Positions 1 to 7,729 of a stretch of DNA of 7,915 bases are shown here, piece after piece. Location: the NCBI GenBank assembly GCA_965655465.1, contig CBFHGY010000090.1, positions 1 through 7,915 of the forward strand, given 5' to 3'. The stretch's first letter is position 1, and every line of letters starts with the position of its first letter. Source of the DNA: VMCP01 sp965655465. Lineage in GTDB: Bacteria > Bacteroidota > Bacteroidia > NS11-12g > UBA955. A program made the translations under genes and the position numbers. Under the pieces are notes generated by a model that saw nothing but the letters and a program-made list of their open reading frames with translations, was not told the DNA's origin and did not search any database.

Positions 1-2029
1 TTTTTGGGCGACTCACAACGATGAGATTCCCATAGGAATCTTCACGAATTAAATGATGTGCTCGAGGTTCGGAATACTCCATTTTTTTATTGGCATTTAC
101 AGGCCAATTAAGGGTTAATGGATAATTATACTCCCCAAAATGTTTCGAAAGTGTGCGCCCAGAATACACCGCATAGGAATACCGATTCCGATATAAAATT
201 TCACGCGACGGACTGTTATTCAATACATCCGTAAGTCGGCCCTTTGCCCGTGTGGAGCTAGGCGAAACCAAGATGAAATAGGTAGCTTTTAGCGAACTAT
301 CGTTGTAAATAGAAAATTTTCCGATGTACGACCCTGATAAACGGCGTTCGTTTACCAAGTAAAACTGTTTGGTTACTTGTATGCCTCCATCACTAAAATA
401 TAATGCATTTAAACTCCCAAAATCGGCTGATTTATGTGCACTCAACGGAATCCCTTCAGGCGAATAACCAAAAACGGATACGTCGAAGTTTTCCAAGAGT
501 CCTCCAAAGTATTGCTGTTGCAGTGTATTTTCAAATTCTTCGGTTTTATCTTCAGAAAATCCCAAAGAAACGAAAATCGGCAAATCTTTGTTGAGCCCGC
601 CTTCCGCATCATTGAGCAACACTTTCACTTGGGCGTCTGGTTCAATCATCAACGAAGCAGCAAAGTACTCGCGTTGTTGTAATTCCTCTCGATACAATTC
701 TGTAGAGAACCAAATACTTATTAATAGACTTGGAACAATAATTTCCGTGATCCACCTAAAGGGTATTGGTTTTAAGGACTTCAGAGATAAGCGCAGCAGT
801 ATTAAACCCATGAAAATCGCTGCAAATTTCCAAGAATTGGGTTCGCAATAGGCTGCGGAAACCGATAATACTGCGATTAAAATGGCTGTAAAAATGGGAA
901 TTTCAAAACCCAAGGCATGGTTTTCGCGTTGTTCTTGCAAAAAATGCGTAATGGAAATAACCATTGCAAAAATCAGTGCAATAAGACCAATGGAAAAGAA
1001 AGTAGTACCTGAAATCAGTAAAAGCTCCGTAAATCTGAAATGAATATCTGTTTTTTCTACCAGATATCCGGCAAATTGAAAAGCAAACAAGGCCAATAAA
1101 ACAGCGAAAATCCAAAGAATTAATCGCAGCAACAATTGTCCCCATTTCGAAATGCCTAATAATTTAGATTCTACAAAATTTAAAATTTGTTTGAGGATCC
1201 AGAATCCAATAAACAACCAAACAAATGAGGCACCTAAATGTCTGAAAACTGAATTATAATATACAATTTTGGAAGAGAAAATCGACCAATCGGACAAGGA
1301 ATTCAATACCCATTGGGCGCGTTCCATGAGTGCAAATACGACCCAAAGCAGTAAATTAATCCAGGCCCAAACTCGACTATGCTGCTCAATACCCCATAAA
1401 TAAATCCCCAAACTAAGCAGGATCACACCTAAAAAAATAAGTATGTCGGCGAAAGTATCTTCTCGATAATCGAATAAAACCAGATAATATTCAGAATTTT
1501 CCGGAATCCATAAACCTTTAAGGCGCAAGGGTTTCGATTTATCGACGGCTACATTTCCCAAAAACAAATCCAAAGGGGGATTATATGCTTCGTTGTTAGT
1601 AATTTCAGGAAAGGATAAATCGAAAACATTAAATGCAAAAATGACCGCGGTAGAATCTATGTATCGATTCCATACAGCCAAATAAATACCATTTTGTTCA
1701 ATGAGTTCAAACCGATTTTCACGCAAGGGTTGCAATTGAAAATCCTGAGAATTCCAAATTTCAGGTACGCCATTTTGAAATCGCAATCCTACTAATTTCA
1801 AGGAATCGCAAACATGAATAAAATCGGAGGTGGAACCCTTGACCAAGCGATTTTCATTTTCCGCTAATACGCTGTTAAGTTTTTGCAACTTTATTTCAGC
1901 GGTTTTGATAATCTGATCCGATTTTCGATCGATATCTTTAGGATTACTAAGGCGTTCATATCCCCCAGAAAAGATGCCAATAAGCCCCAATAGGGCCGAC
2001 CAAATTCCAGGTTTACGCCAAATTTTCAT
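1..2029 (-). CDS. Large multi-spanning membrane sensor, probably a sensor histidine kinase (N-terminal 676 codons; runs off left edge)
   Basis: The reverse strand is open without a stop from the ATG at 2029 to the window edge. The protein begins MKIWRKPGIW. A hydrophobic stretch at residues 9-24 looks like a signal anchor, followed by a probable periplasmic region at 25-190. Eight further hydrophobic segments lie near 194-213, 220-237, 265-283, 298-322, 336-360, 375-395, 400-416 and 426-445, and a second soluble region runs from 446 to the edge. The last part (SYAVYSGR, FGEYNYPL, then HLIRED and LIVVSPK) resembles, from memory, the extracytoplasmic region just before the last membrane helix, HAMP and kinase domains of very large Bacteroidota sensor kinases. 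Those catalytic domains would lie outside the window, so kinase function is inferred, not seen. The start overlaps the hldD stop by one base (TAATG), indicating co-transcription and probable translational coupling. It could instead be another polytopic envelope protein. That it is a coding gene is near certain; the kinase assignment is moderate. Confidence 0.65.
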   Translation of the reverse strand, partial: MKIWRKPGIWSALLGLIGIFSGGYERLSNPKDIDRKSDQIIKTAEIKLQKLNSVLAENENRLVKGSTSDFIHVCDSLKLVGLRFQNGVPEIWNSQDFQLQPLRENRFELIEQNGIYLAVWNRYIDSTAVIFAFNVFDLSFPEITNNEAYNPPLDLFLGNVAVDKSKPLRLKGLWIPENSEYYLVLFDYREDTFADILIFLGVILLSLGIYLWGIEQHSRVWAWINLLLWVVFALMERAQWVLNSLSDWSIFSSKIVYYNSVFRHLGASFVWLFIGFWILKQILNFVESKLLGISKWGQLLLRLILWIFAVLLALFAFQFAGYLVEKTDIHFRFTELLLISGTTFFSIGLIALIFAMVISITHFLQEQRENHALGFEIPIFTAILIAVLSVSAAYCEPNSWKFAAIFMGLILLRLSLKSLKPIPFRWITEIIVPSLLISIWFSTELYREELQQREYFAASLMIEPDAQVKVLLNDAEGGLNKDLPIFVSLGFSEDKTEEFENTLQQQYFGGLLENFDVSVFGYSPEGIPLSAHKSADFGSLNALYFSDGGIQVTKQFYLVNERRLSGSYIGKFSIYNDSSLKATYFILVSPSSTRAKGRLTDVLNNSPSREILYRNRYSYAVYSGRTLSKHFGEYNYPLTLNWPVNANKKMEYSEPRAHHLIREDSYGNLIVVSRPK

Positions 2030-2994
2030 TATAAATATTTATGTGGAATCAAATATTGTTGCACATAATCGGCAATGGCCTTATCAAAATCCCAAAATGT
2101 TTGGGTATAGCCCGCATTTTTGATGCGTTCCATAGAAGCTTGAGTATAGTATTGATAGGTATCGCGAATGTCTTCGGGCATGTCGATAAATGAAATTTTC
2201 GGAGCTATTCCCATTGCAGAAAACACGCCTTCTGCCAGGGATAAAAACGTATGAGAGCTGCCACTTCCGAGATTATAGATTCCGGAGTTTTTGCGATTTT
2301 CCATAAAGTACAAAAGCACCGATAAAACATCTTTGATATACACAAAATCGCGGCGTTGTTCGCCGTCCGCATAATCATCCCGGTAACTTTTAAAAAGCCG
2401 CATGCTGCCATTTTCTTTTATTTGATTAAAGGCATGAAATACTACAGAAGCCATTCGGTCTTTATGGTATTCATTGGCACCAAAAACATTGAAGAACTTA
2501 AATCCGGCCCAAAAAGGAGGCGTTTTTGTTTGTTTTTGCACCCATACATCGATTTCTTGCTTACTGTTTCCGTATGGATTCATGGGTTTTAATTTCGGGA
2601 TTCCCGCAGGATCGTCGTCGAAACCATGCTCTCCGTTGCCATATGTGGCGGCAGAAGATGCATAGATAAGCGGAATAGAAGCTTGGGTGCATATATTCCA
2701 GATATCTTTGGTGTACTGCACATTCAATTCCTGTAAAACGTTTAAATCAAATTCATTGGTTTTGGTTCGAGCGCCAATATGAAAGATACATTGCACGTCT
2801 TTTGCATGTTGATGCAACCAAGGGATGAAGCCATTACGGGGGATGCGTTCTAAAAGATTCTTATCGGCTAAATTTTGCAGTTTGTCGGTTTTCGAAAAAT
2901 CATCCACTGCCACAATTTGTCCGTATCCCATCCGCAAAAGCTCGCCAATTAAGGCCGAACCAATAAACCCGAGAGCTCCTGTTACGATAATCAC
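2029..2994 (-). CDS. hldD: ADP-L-glycero-D-manno-heptose 6-epimerase (HldD/RfaD)
   Basis: This cytoplasmic extended short-chain dehydrogenase converts ADP-D-glycero-beta-D-manno-heptose to the L-glycero form, the heptose donor for the lipopolysaccharide inner core. The 321 residues start directly on the Rossmann strand (MIIVTG) with the nucleotide-binding TGALGFIGS at 5-13 and the DDFSK loop at 31-35. The HIGARTKTNE segment at 72-81 matches HldD HEGA..STTE. YASSAATYG at 111-119 supplies the catalytic Ser region. The YxxxK pair is Tyr141 and Lys145, and HKDRMAS at 177-183 puts Lys178 at the position of the second active-site lysine of the E. coli enzyme. RRDFVYIKDV follows, also typical of the family. 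Length is close to the usual 308-330. The start codon is GTG at 2994; any later start would remove the dinucleotide-binding fold. It sits 48 bases after the 113-residue gene and overlaps the sensor gene by one base. The assignment is firm. Confidence 0.95.
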   Translation of the reverse strand: MIIVTGALGFIGSALIGELLRMGYGQIVAVDDFSKTDKLQNLADKNLLERIPRNGFIPWLHQHAKDVQCIFHIGARTKTNEFDLNVLQELNVQYTKDIWNICTQASIPLIYASSAATYGNGEHGFDDDPAGIPKLKPMNPYGNSKQEIDVWVQKQTKTPPFWAGFKFFNVFGANEYHKDRMASVVFHAFNQIKENGSMRLFKSYRDDYADGEQRRDFVYIKDVLSVLLYFMENRKNSGIYNLGSGSSHTFLSLAEGVFSAMGIAPKISFIDMPEDIRDTYQYYTQASMERIKNAGYTQTFWDFDKAIADYVQQYLIPHKYL

Positions 2995-2998
2995 GAAA

Positions 2999-3006
2999 CA
3001 AAAATA
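2999..3006 (-). promoter_or_regulatory. Possible Bacteroidota -7 box (TATTTTTG) in front of hldD
   Basis: On the reverse strand the bases TATTTTTG match TAnnTTTG exactly and end 4 bases before the hldD GTG codon. If it works as a -7 element, transcription would begin at or next to the start codon. No TTTG-like -33 element is visible about 19-21 bases upstream, and the surrounding DNA is AT-rich, so a chance match is possible. Confidence 0.3.
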
Positions 3007-3042
3007 GAGAAAATTAACGGGGAACGGATTTTCGGACCGGGA

Positions 3043-3384
3043 TTATCGGGAATAGCGTTCTCTGCTGATGATTTTTTGAAACTCCCGGAGCACTACTGCC
3101 TTGGCTAAATTTTCATCTGAATCGCCGCCGAGAGTTTTCACAAAACGATATTGTTTTTCGGTTAAATCTACGCGGTAAACAATTTTCATCCAATCGCCGC
3201 TCTTCCCTTGCCGGATTTTAGCAATGCCCAAACTCAATTCGTTTAATAAAGCTTCCCACGTAGAAATATCGGATTTAAAGGTAAAGCCAGAAAGTCCAAA
3301 ATCCTTTTCGATTTGTGCCTTTACCGCATCAAGTCTAAGGGGTTCGGCTAATAGGGTTTGAAATTCTTGCAAATCTGTATCCAC
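3043..3384 (-). CDS. Uncharacterised 113-residue protein, first visible gene of the hldD block
   Basis: I do not recognise a named family. The protein is soluble, with no signal peptide or membrane segment, and is predominantly charged and helical in appearance. Visible landmarks are an N-terminal helix-like region (residues 1-30), a GFTFKSD turn near 33-39, a middle segment with IVYRVDLTE near 68-76, and a basic C-terminus LREFQKIISRERYSR. Small proteins ending in a similar RE..K...R pattern occur, as I recall, in flavobacteria, but no function is known to me. The start is GTG at 3384: an in-frame TGA lies three codons upstream, so only a later TTG (codon 5) could replace it. AAAGG stands just two bases before the GTG, too close for a normal ribosome site. 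The reading frame, its tight 48-base spacing to hldD and its coding-like composition support a real gene. Confidence 0.75.
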   Translation of the reverse strand: MDTDLQEFQTLLAEPLRLDAVKAQIEKDFGLSGFTFKSDISTWEALLNELSLGIAKIRQGKSGDWMKIVYRVDLTEKQYRFVKTLGGDSDENLAKAVVLREFQKIISRERYSR

Positions 3385-3391
3385 AACCTTT

Positions 3392-3399
3392 CAAAAGTA
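3392..3399 (-). promoter_or_regulatory. Possible Bacteroidota -7 box (TACTTTTG) for the leftward hldD block
   Basis: TACTTTTG on the reverse strand matches TAnnTTTG exactly and lies 7 bases before the GTG start of the 113-residue gene, inside the 85-base divergent intergenic region where a promoter is expected. It would give a leader of only about 4 bases. A clear -33 TTTG at the usual spacing is missing. No matching box was found for the rightward DUF5606 gene in the same interval. Confidence 0.35.
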
Positions 3400-3469
3400 T
3401 TGCAATTATTTCAATCTGCGGTATATAACGGCTTGGCTTATTCGGGAAATTTGTGGAAATTTGTCGGCT

Positions 3470-4015
3470 ATGGAATTAAAAGACGTTGTATCGGTAACCG
3501 GTATGCCCGGTTTGCATAAAATTTTAGGACAGAATAAGAACGGATTGGTTTTGGAAGCGCTTGCCGACGGCAAAAAGTTTTCTACCAATTTACGTCAGCG
3601 GGTGAGCATTTTATCCGATATTTCGATGTTTACCGATGAAGGTGAAGTTAAATTAGCTATGGTTATCCATCAAATTAAACAATTGGAAGATCAAGGCACT
3701 GAAATTCCGAGCGGTAAAATAGACAACGATCAAGCCAAAGAATTCATGGCTCTGATATTACCCAATTTTGATCGCGAGCGTGTATATCCCAGTGATATGA
3801 AAAAGCTTTTCAGCTGGTATCACTTATTGAAATCTCAATTAGATTTTGAATCCTTAACCAAAGAGGAAGAGGAAGGAACTGAAGAAAATAAGGTTGGAAA
3901 ATCCGCCGATAAAGTAGAGAAACCCAAAGCAGCGCCTACCAAAACGAAAGTGGCCACTAAAACGGCGGGTGGAGCGAAAAGCAAGCCCTCTGCACCGCGT
4001 AAAATGGGAAGTTAA
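3470..4015 (+). CDS. DUF5606 family protein with acidic-then-basic low-complexity tail
   Basis: The first ~125 residues (MELKDVVSVTGMPGLHKILG..., then GLVLEAL, DGKKF, SILSDISMFTDEGEV, LPNFDRERVYPSDMKKLFSWY) fit the DUF5606 family, which I know only from Bacteroidota and which has no established function. The LPxFDRERVY-SD-KK--SWY block at about 97-117 is the most family-like part. The tail changes character: an acidic run (KEEEEGTEEN, near 131-140) is followed by about 40 residues rich in Lys, Ala, Pro and Thr and ending RKMGS, similar in composition to histone-H1-like tails, so nucleic-acid contact is possible but only inferred. ATG at 3470 was preferred over an in-frame TTG at 3461 because family members start near ME/NLKD. 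No signal peptide, so cytoplasmic, 181 residues. The next gene starts 2 bases after the stop, so the two are almost certainly co-transcribed. Confidence 0.88.
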   Translation: MELKDVVSVTGMPGLHKILGQNKNGLVLEALADGKKFSTNLRQRVSILSDISMFTDEGEVKLAMVIHQIKQLEDQGTEIPSGKIDNDQAKEFMALILPNFDRERVYPSDMKKLFSWYHLLKSQLDFESLTKEEEEGTEENKVGKSADKVEKPKAAPTKTKVATKTAGGAKSKPSAPRKMGS

Positions 4016-4017
4016 TC

Positions 4018-5721
4018 ATGCGTGATGCATTTATTCCCCAAGGTTTCCACATTGAAAAGGCCGCTGATTTAACGGCTTTATATCAATCTCTATTGGATCG
4101 AAAACCAGCGTCTGAGGCTGAATTTCGTGATTTCTTATTGGATGTGAGCGATTTGGAAAGCTTTATTTCTGAAGATATGGCTTGGCGCTATATCCGCATG
4201 ACTTGCGATACCTCGAATAAGGATCACGAAGAAGCGTATTTGCATTTTGTGCAAAACATTCAACCCCAATTGGCTCCCTTAGAGGATGCATTGAATAAGA
4301 AACTGGTGTCCGCTCCTTTTTGGGAAGCTCTTAATACCGAACCTGCATTTCATATTTATTACCGTTCTATTAAAAGTGCCGTCGATTTGTTTCGGGAGGA
4401 AAACATTCCTTTACAAGCCGAATTGAGTACGTTGGCACAGGAATATTCGGCGATTCAAGGTGCTATGAGCATCACATGGAAAGGAGAAGAAATTACCCTA
4501 CAAAAAGCATCAAACCTTTTGATGGAGACCGATGCCGAAGTGCGCAAAAACGCATGGATTCTTATTCAAGAACGCAGGCAACAAGATGCGACCAAAATGG
4601 ATTCCTTATTCACAAAAATGATCCAATTGCGGCACCAAGTAGCCTTAAACGCCGGCTTCGAAAATTACCGCGATTATATGTTTGTGGCTTTGGGTCGTTT
4701 CGATTACACCGCTGAAGATTGTAAAAATTTCCATACGTCAATTGAACAGCACGCCATTCCTTTATTAAAAGAATCGCATCAGAAACGCAAAGAACATTTA
4801 GGTGTTTCAGTTCTCAACCCTTGGGATTTGCAAGTAGATTCTCTCATGAGAGAACCCTTAAAACCCTTTGATGGAGGCGATGAACTTCGCGATAAAGGCA
4901 TTGCTGTTTTACAGGAATTAGATCCCTTTTTTGCGCAATGTTTGCAAACCATGAAGGAAAAAGGACTTTTGGATTTGAGCAGTCGTGTTGGAAAAGCTCC
5001 CGGAGGTTATAATTATCCGTTGGCACGAACAAATATGCCGTTCATTTTCATGAATGCAACTTCTAATTTGCGCGATGTAGAAACCTTATTGCACGAAGCA
5101 GGTCATGCCATTCACAGTTTCCAAATGGCTCCGTTAACGCTAAATGCGTTTAAAAATACACCGAGTGAAGTGGCGGAATTGGCATCTATGAGCATGGAAT
5201 TGCTTTCAATGTCTGCTTGGAATCATTATTTCAATAATGAAACGGATTTAACGCGGGCCAAAACCGAACAACTTGAGGGCGTTATTGGCACATTGCCTTG
5301 GATTGCTACTATCGATGCCTTCCAACATTGGATCTATGAAAACCCCAATCACAGTTCAGAAGAACGTAAGAATCAATGGAAAATGTTGCTTAAACGCTTT
5401 GGAACCGGCATGGTTGAACATGGTGAATACGAATCATTTTTGGACTTTGCATGGCAAAGGCAATTGCATTTATTTGAAGTTCCCTTCTATTACATAGAAT
5501 ACGGAATTGCCCAACTGGGTGCAATTGGAGTTTGGAGAAATTATTTGCAGGGAGAACCCTCAAAAGCCCTTGAAGCATACAAGGCCTTTATGAAACTCGG
5601 TTATACCCAATCTATGGGTGATATTTACGAGACAGCCGGCGTGAAATTCGATTTCTCAGCAGAATATGTGCAAGAGTTGATGCATTTCTTAGCCCACGAG
5701 TGGCACAAAGCACAGGCTTAA
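4018..5721 (+). CDS. M3-family zinc oligoendopeptidase (PepF-like)
   Basis: This 567-residue cytoplasmic metallopeptidase is expected to cut short peptides, acting in peptide turnover downstream of the large proteases. The zinc site is clear: HEAGH at 359-363 gives two His ligands and the catalytic Glu360, and Glu387 in SEVAELAS lies 28 residues after the first His, as in thimet oligopeptidase and PepF. The upstream APGGYNYPL and MPFIFMN blocks and the later Tyr-rich YYIEYGIAQLGA near 491-502 belong to the same catalytic fold and probably carry the transition-state tyrosines. Residues 1-200 form the helical domain that restricts access to the channel. Length suits the M3 oligoendopeptidase subfamily of about 550-600 residues. 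There is no signal peptide. The ATG follows the DUF5606 stop by 2 bases; the gene ends 19 bases before a strong hairpin terminator. Precise substrate and any link to DUF5606 are unknown. Confidence 0.93.
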   Translation: MRDAFIPQGFHIEKAADLTALYQSLLDRKPASEAEFRDFLLDVSDLESFISEDMAWRYIRMTCDTSNKDHEEAYLHFVQNIQPQLAPLEDALNKKLVSAPFWEALNTEPAFHIYYRSIKSAVDLFREENIPLQAELSTLAQEYSAIQGAMSITWKGEEITLQKASNLLMETDAEVRKNAWILIQERRQQDATKMDSLFTKMIQLRHQVALNAGFENYRDYMFVALGRFDYTAEDCKNFHTSIEQHAIPLLKESHQKRKEHLGVSVLNPWDLQVDSLMREPLKPFDGGDELRDKGIAVLQELDPFFAQCLQTMKEKGLLDLSSRVGKAPGGYNYPLARTNMPFIFMNATSNLRDVETLLHEAGHAIHSFQMAPLTLNAFKNTPSEVAELASMSMELLSMSAWNHYFNNETDLTRAKTEQLEGVIGTLPWIATIDAFQHWIYENPNHSSEERKNQWKMLLKRFGTGMVEHGEYESFLDFAWQRQLHLFEVPFYYIEYGIAQLGAIGVWRNYLQGEPSKALEAYKAFMKLGYTQSMGDIYETAGVKFDFSAEYVQELMHFLAHEWHKAQA

Positions 5722-5740
5722 TTGTACGATTTTTTAAACT

Positions 5741-5775
5741 AAAAAAGCCCTTGAATTTTTTTCAAGGGCTTTTTT
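5741..5775. terminator. Bidirectional intrinsic terminator between convergent genes
   Basis: The arms AAAAAAGCCCTTGAA (5741-5755) and TTCAAGGGCTTTTTT (5761-5775) pair perfectly over 15 bp around a five-T loop. The GC-rich core is flanked by A on one side and T on the other, so each strand presents a stem followed by a U run. It lies between the stop of the M3 peptidase gene (5721) and the stop of the leftward barrel gene (5798) and can end both transcripts. Confidence 0.93.
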
Positions 5776-5797
5776 CTTAATTTTTATTTTCAATGTT

Positions 5798-6481
5798 TTA
5801 GAGTCCAACCAAATACCCTACAGAGATATTCCAGAAATTCCACCTCACAAAAGAGCCATTATTGTTTTCAGGTTCGTTTACGATACTCCCAATAGTTTGG
5901 TTATAATCTATATTTAAAGAAACTTTCTTCCAAGTAACACCCGTACCAAAGCTACTACTCAAATCCACCCTTTTGAAATTTCCGGTACCCCCTATCGGGG
6001 AATTACTGATGTATTCATTTTTGGGTTCTGAGCTTCCTAAAGGAAATAATAAAGATTTCTGTTGATTGTGTAATAAAACCCCAGCTAAGACACCTGTTCG
6101 CATGTGCCACTTTAGGTTTCCTTTTGTAAATTTCAGGCGTAAATTTATAGGTATGTCGATGTACTGCATCGTTAAGGTACTTTCGTAAGATTCTTCAAGC
6201 TGCATACCTTCTGATTTGAATTTTCGCTGTGCATAGAACAGCCCCAAATCTGCATCGAGAAACTTCATGATAGGCAAGCTATATTCCGCTCCAGCTTTAA
6301 CTCCAATGCCATTACCCATATTGATTTTGTTGACTCTTTCAGAAACCGGAGAGTAAAAACCCAAGATATAGGCTGACCTATTTATTCCAGCTTTAACATT
6401 GAACTTTTGTGCGTTCAAATTCGCACTATAAAGGGAAATTCCTGTTACAATTAATACTCGGATAAAATGTTTATATGTCAT
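5798..6481 (-). CDS. Secreted outer-membrane beta-barrel protein (PorT/OMP_b-brl type)
   Basis: The 227-residue product starts with a typical signal peptide: basic MTYKHFIR, a hydrophobic core (VLIVTGISLYSA) and a likely cut after NLNA at residue 24, leaving a mature end QKFNVKAG. The mature part has alternating, aromatic- and glycine-rich stretches like the strands of small Bacteroidota outer-membrane barrels: FNVKAGINRSAY, GIGVKAGAEYSL, DADLGLFYAQRKF, YIDIPINLRLKF, WHMRTGVLAGVLL, SSFGTGVTWKKVSLNIDY, and the final WNFWNISVGYLVGL. The YIDIP-NLRLKF segment is especially characteristic of PF13568-type barrels. No specific ligand or role can be read from the sequence, and such proteins are numerous in these genomes. 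It is transcribed alone: the hppD terminator lies upstream and the bidirectional hairpin lies downstream. The ATG at 6481 is fixed by the signal peptide. Confidence 0.82.
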   Translation of the reverse strand: MTYKHFIRVLIVTGISLYSANLNAQKFNVKAGINRSAYILGFYSPVSERVNKINMGNGIGVKAGAEYSLPIMKFLDADLGLFYAQRKFKSEGMQLEESYESTLTMQYIDIPINLRLKFTKGNLKWHMRTGVLAGVLLHNQQKSLLFPLGSSEPKNEYISNSPIGGTGNFKRVDLSSSFGTGVTWKKVSLNIDYNQTIGSIVNEPENNNGSFVRWNFWNISVGYLVGL

Positions 6482-6502
6482 ATCAATGGAACTTTAGTAA
6501 TA

Positions 6503-6510
6503 CAAGTATA
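6503..6510 (-). promoter_or_regulatory. Weak -7-like box (TATACTTG) upstream of the barrel gene
   Basis: TATACTTG on the reverse strand differs from TAnnTTTG at one position and lies 21 bases before the ATG, giving a plausible leader of about 17 bases. It falls in the short gap after the hppD terminator, where this single gene needs its own promoter. No -33 TTTG is visible at the standard distance, so this is a weak call. Confidence 0.22.
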
Positions 6511-6546
6511 GCCATTATTGATTTAGTTTATTGACTAACACCGGAT

Positions 6547-6594
6547 AAAAAGCATAAAAAAAGGCCCTCGTGAGGGCCATTTTTAATGCTTTTT
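6547..6594 (-). terminator. Intrinsic terminator of hppD
   Basis: GGCCCTC (6563-6569) pairs with GAGGGCC (6572-6578). Outside this core, AAAAAGCAT (6547-6555) can pair with ATGCTTTTT (6586-6594), so the structure extends to almost 50 bases with an AT-rich internal section. Read leftward, the GC hairpin is followed by a run of seven T. It begins 10 bases after the hppD stop codon. The structure also has T residues on the other strand, but no rightward gene ends here. Confidence 0.88.
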
Positions 6595-6604
6595 AAGGTA
6601 TAAA

Positions 6605-7729
6605 TTACAAATTACCTCTGTTTTCTTGCTCTCGCTCGATGCTTTCGAAAAGGGCTTTGAAATTTCCTTTTCCAAAACTTTTGGCTCCCTTGCGCTGAAT
6701 AATTTCATAAAACAAGGTCGGACGATCTTCCACAGGCTTGGTGAAAATTTGCAATAAATATCCATCGGGATCCCTATCAATAAGGATATTTAACTTTTTC
6801 AATTCCTCAAGGGGTTCTTCAATTTCACCAACGCGATCAAGTACATCGTCGTAATAAGTTTCAGGAACGTATAAAAATTCAATACCGCGACGGCGCAACT
6901 CTCCTACCGTTTCAATGATACTGTGAACTTCTATGGCGATGTGCTGCACACCAGGACCTTTATAGAAATCTAAGTATTCTTCAATTTGCGACTTTTTCTT
7001 TCCTTCTGCTGGTTCGTTTATTGGGAATTTGATCCAACCGTTTCCATTGCTCACTACCTTACTCATAAGCGCACTGTATTCGGTGGAAATGTCTTTATCA
7101 TCGAATGTAAGCAACAATTTAAAGCCCATTACATCTTCGTAAAAACGAACCCAATCGTTCATTTTACCTAATTCAACATTTCCCACGCAATGGTCCACAT
7201 GTCTTAAACCAACAGGTTTCACTTCCAATTTATGGGCGGGTTCTTTGTAACCAGGCAAGAACGGACCATTATAGTTTTTACGCTCAACAAATTTGTGAAC
7301 GGTATCTCCGTAGGTATAAATTCCAGAAACGATTACAAAACCGTGTTCATCTTCAAAACGGGTAGGTTCCATATACGGTTTGGCACCACGCTTTACCGTT
7401 TCTTCAAAACTTTGGGTAGCATCATCGACCCAAAGGCTCAAGAATTTCACGCCATCGCCATGCGTCAAATGATGTTGCGAAATTTCACTATTAGGATCTA
7501 AAGAGGTCGTTAAAACGAGTCGAATTTTATCCTGTTGCAATACATAGGATGCACGATCACGAACACCGGTTTCAGGACCGGCATATGCTACTAATTCGTA
7601 TCCCCAAGCACTTTGATAATAGAAAGCACTTTGCTTAGCATTTCCCACGTAAAACTCGAGGTGGTCGGTTCCGTTAAGTGGCAAGAAATCCACTAGGGTA
7701 GTTGAAGATTCCATCACATTTGTTTCCAT
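6605..7729 (-). CDS. hppD: 4-hydroxyphenylpyruvate dioxygenase
   Basis: This iron(II) enzyme converts 4-hydroxyphenylpyruvate and oxygen to homogentisate and CO2, the second step of tyrosine breakdown. The 374 residues contain both vicinal-oxygen-chelate halves. The N-terminal half has DHLEFYVGNAKQSAFYYQ near 22-39 and GPETGVRDRASYVL near 51-64. The catalytic half has all three metal ligands: His180 (RHVDHCVGNV), His263 (GPGVQHIAIEV) and Glu342 (TLFYEIIQR). It finishes with the conserved FGKGNFKALFESIEREQ near 352-368. Length matches the eukaryote-like HPPD group. The ATG at 7729 (METNVMESS) is chosen because homology begins soon afterwards at DFLPLNG; a second ATG at 7714 is possible. The frame stays open upstream to the window edge, through a GGCT-like fragment and a short repeat, so automatic gene calling may produce a longer fused protein. 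A terminator follows the stop; no other tyrosine-degradation gene is visible. Confidence 0.95.
   Translation of the reverse strand: METNVMESSTTLVDFLPLNGTDHLEFYVGNAKQSAFYYQSAWGYELVAYAGPETGVRDRASYVLQQDKIRLVLTTSLDPNSEISQHHLTHGDGVKFLSLWVDDATQSFEETVKRGAKPYMEPTRFEDEHGFVIVSGIYTYGDTVHKFVERKNYNGPFLPGYKEPAHKLEVKPVGLRHVDHCVGNVELGKMNDWVRFYEDVMGFKLLLTFDDKDISTEYSALMSKVVSNGNGWIKFPINEPAEGKKKSQIEEYLDFYKGPGVQHIAIEVHSIIETVGELRRRGIEFLYVPETYYDDVLDRVGEIEEPLEELKKLNILIDRDPDGYLLQIFTKPVEDRPTLFYEIIQRKGAKSFGKGNFKALFESIEREQENRGNL

Noticed and set aside
403..1145. Several short open frames on both strands within the first 1.2 kb
   Set aside because: They lie in other frames of the long reverse-strand sensor gene, whose frame is open for 676 codons and has clear membrane-protein composition.
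2995..3042. GC-rich stretch between the 113-residue gene and hldD as a terminator or attenuator
   Set aside because: I found no stem of useful length followed by a T run; the repeated CCCG words are direct, not inverted.
3382..3391. AAAGG before the GTG of the 113-residue gene as a Shine-Dalgarno site
   Set aside because: It is only two bases from the start codon, too close, and Bacteroidota genes generally do not depend on this motif.
3461..3469. TTG at 3461 as the start of the DUF5606 gene
   Set aside because: It adds only MSA before MELKD, where family homology begins; the ATG at 3470 is the better start.
6583..7501. Short frames on both strands inside hppD
   Set aside because: They are out-of-frame shadows of the well-supported dioxygenase gene.
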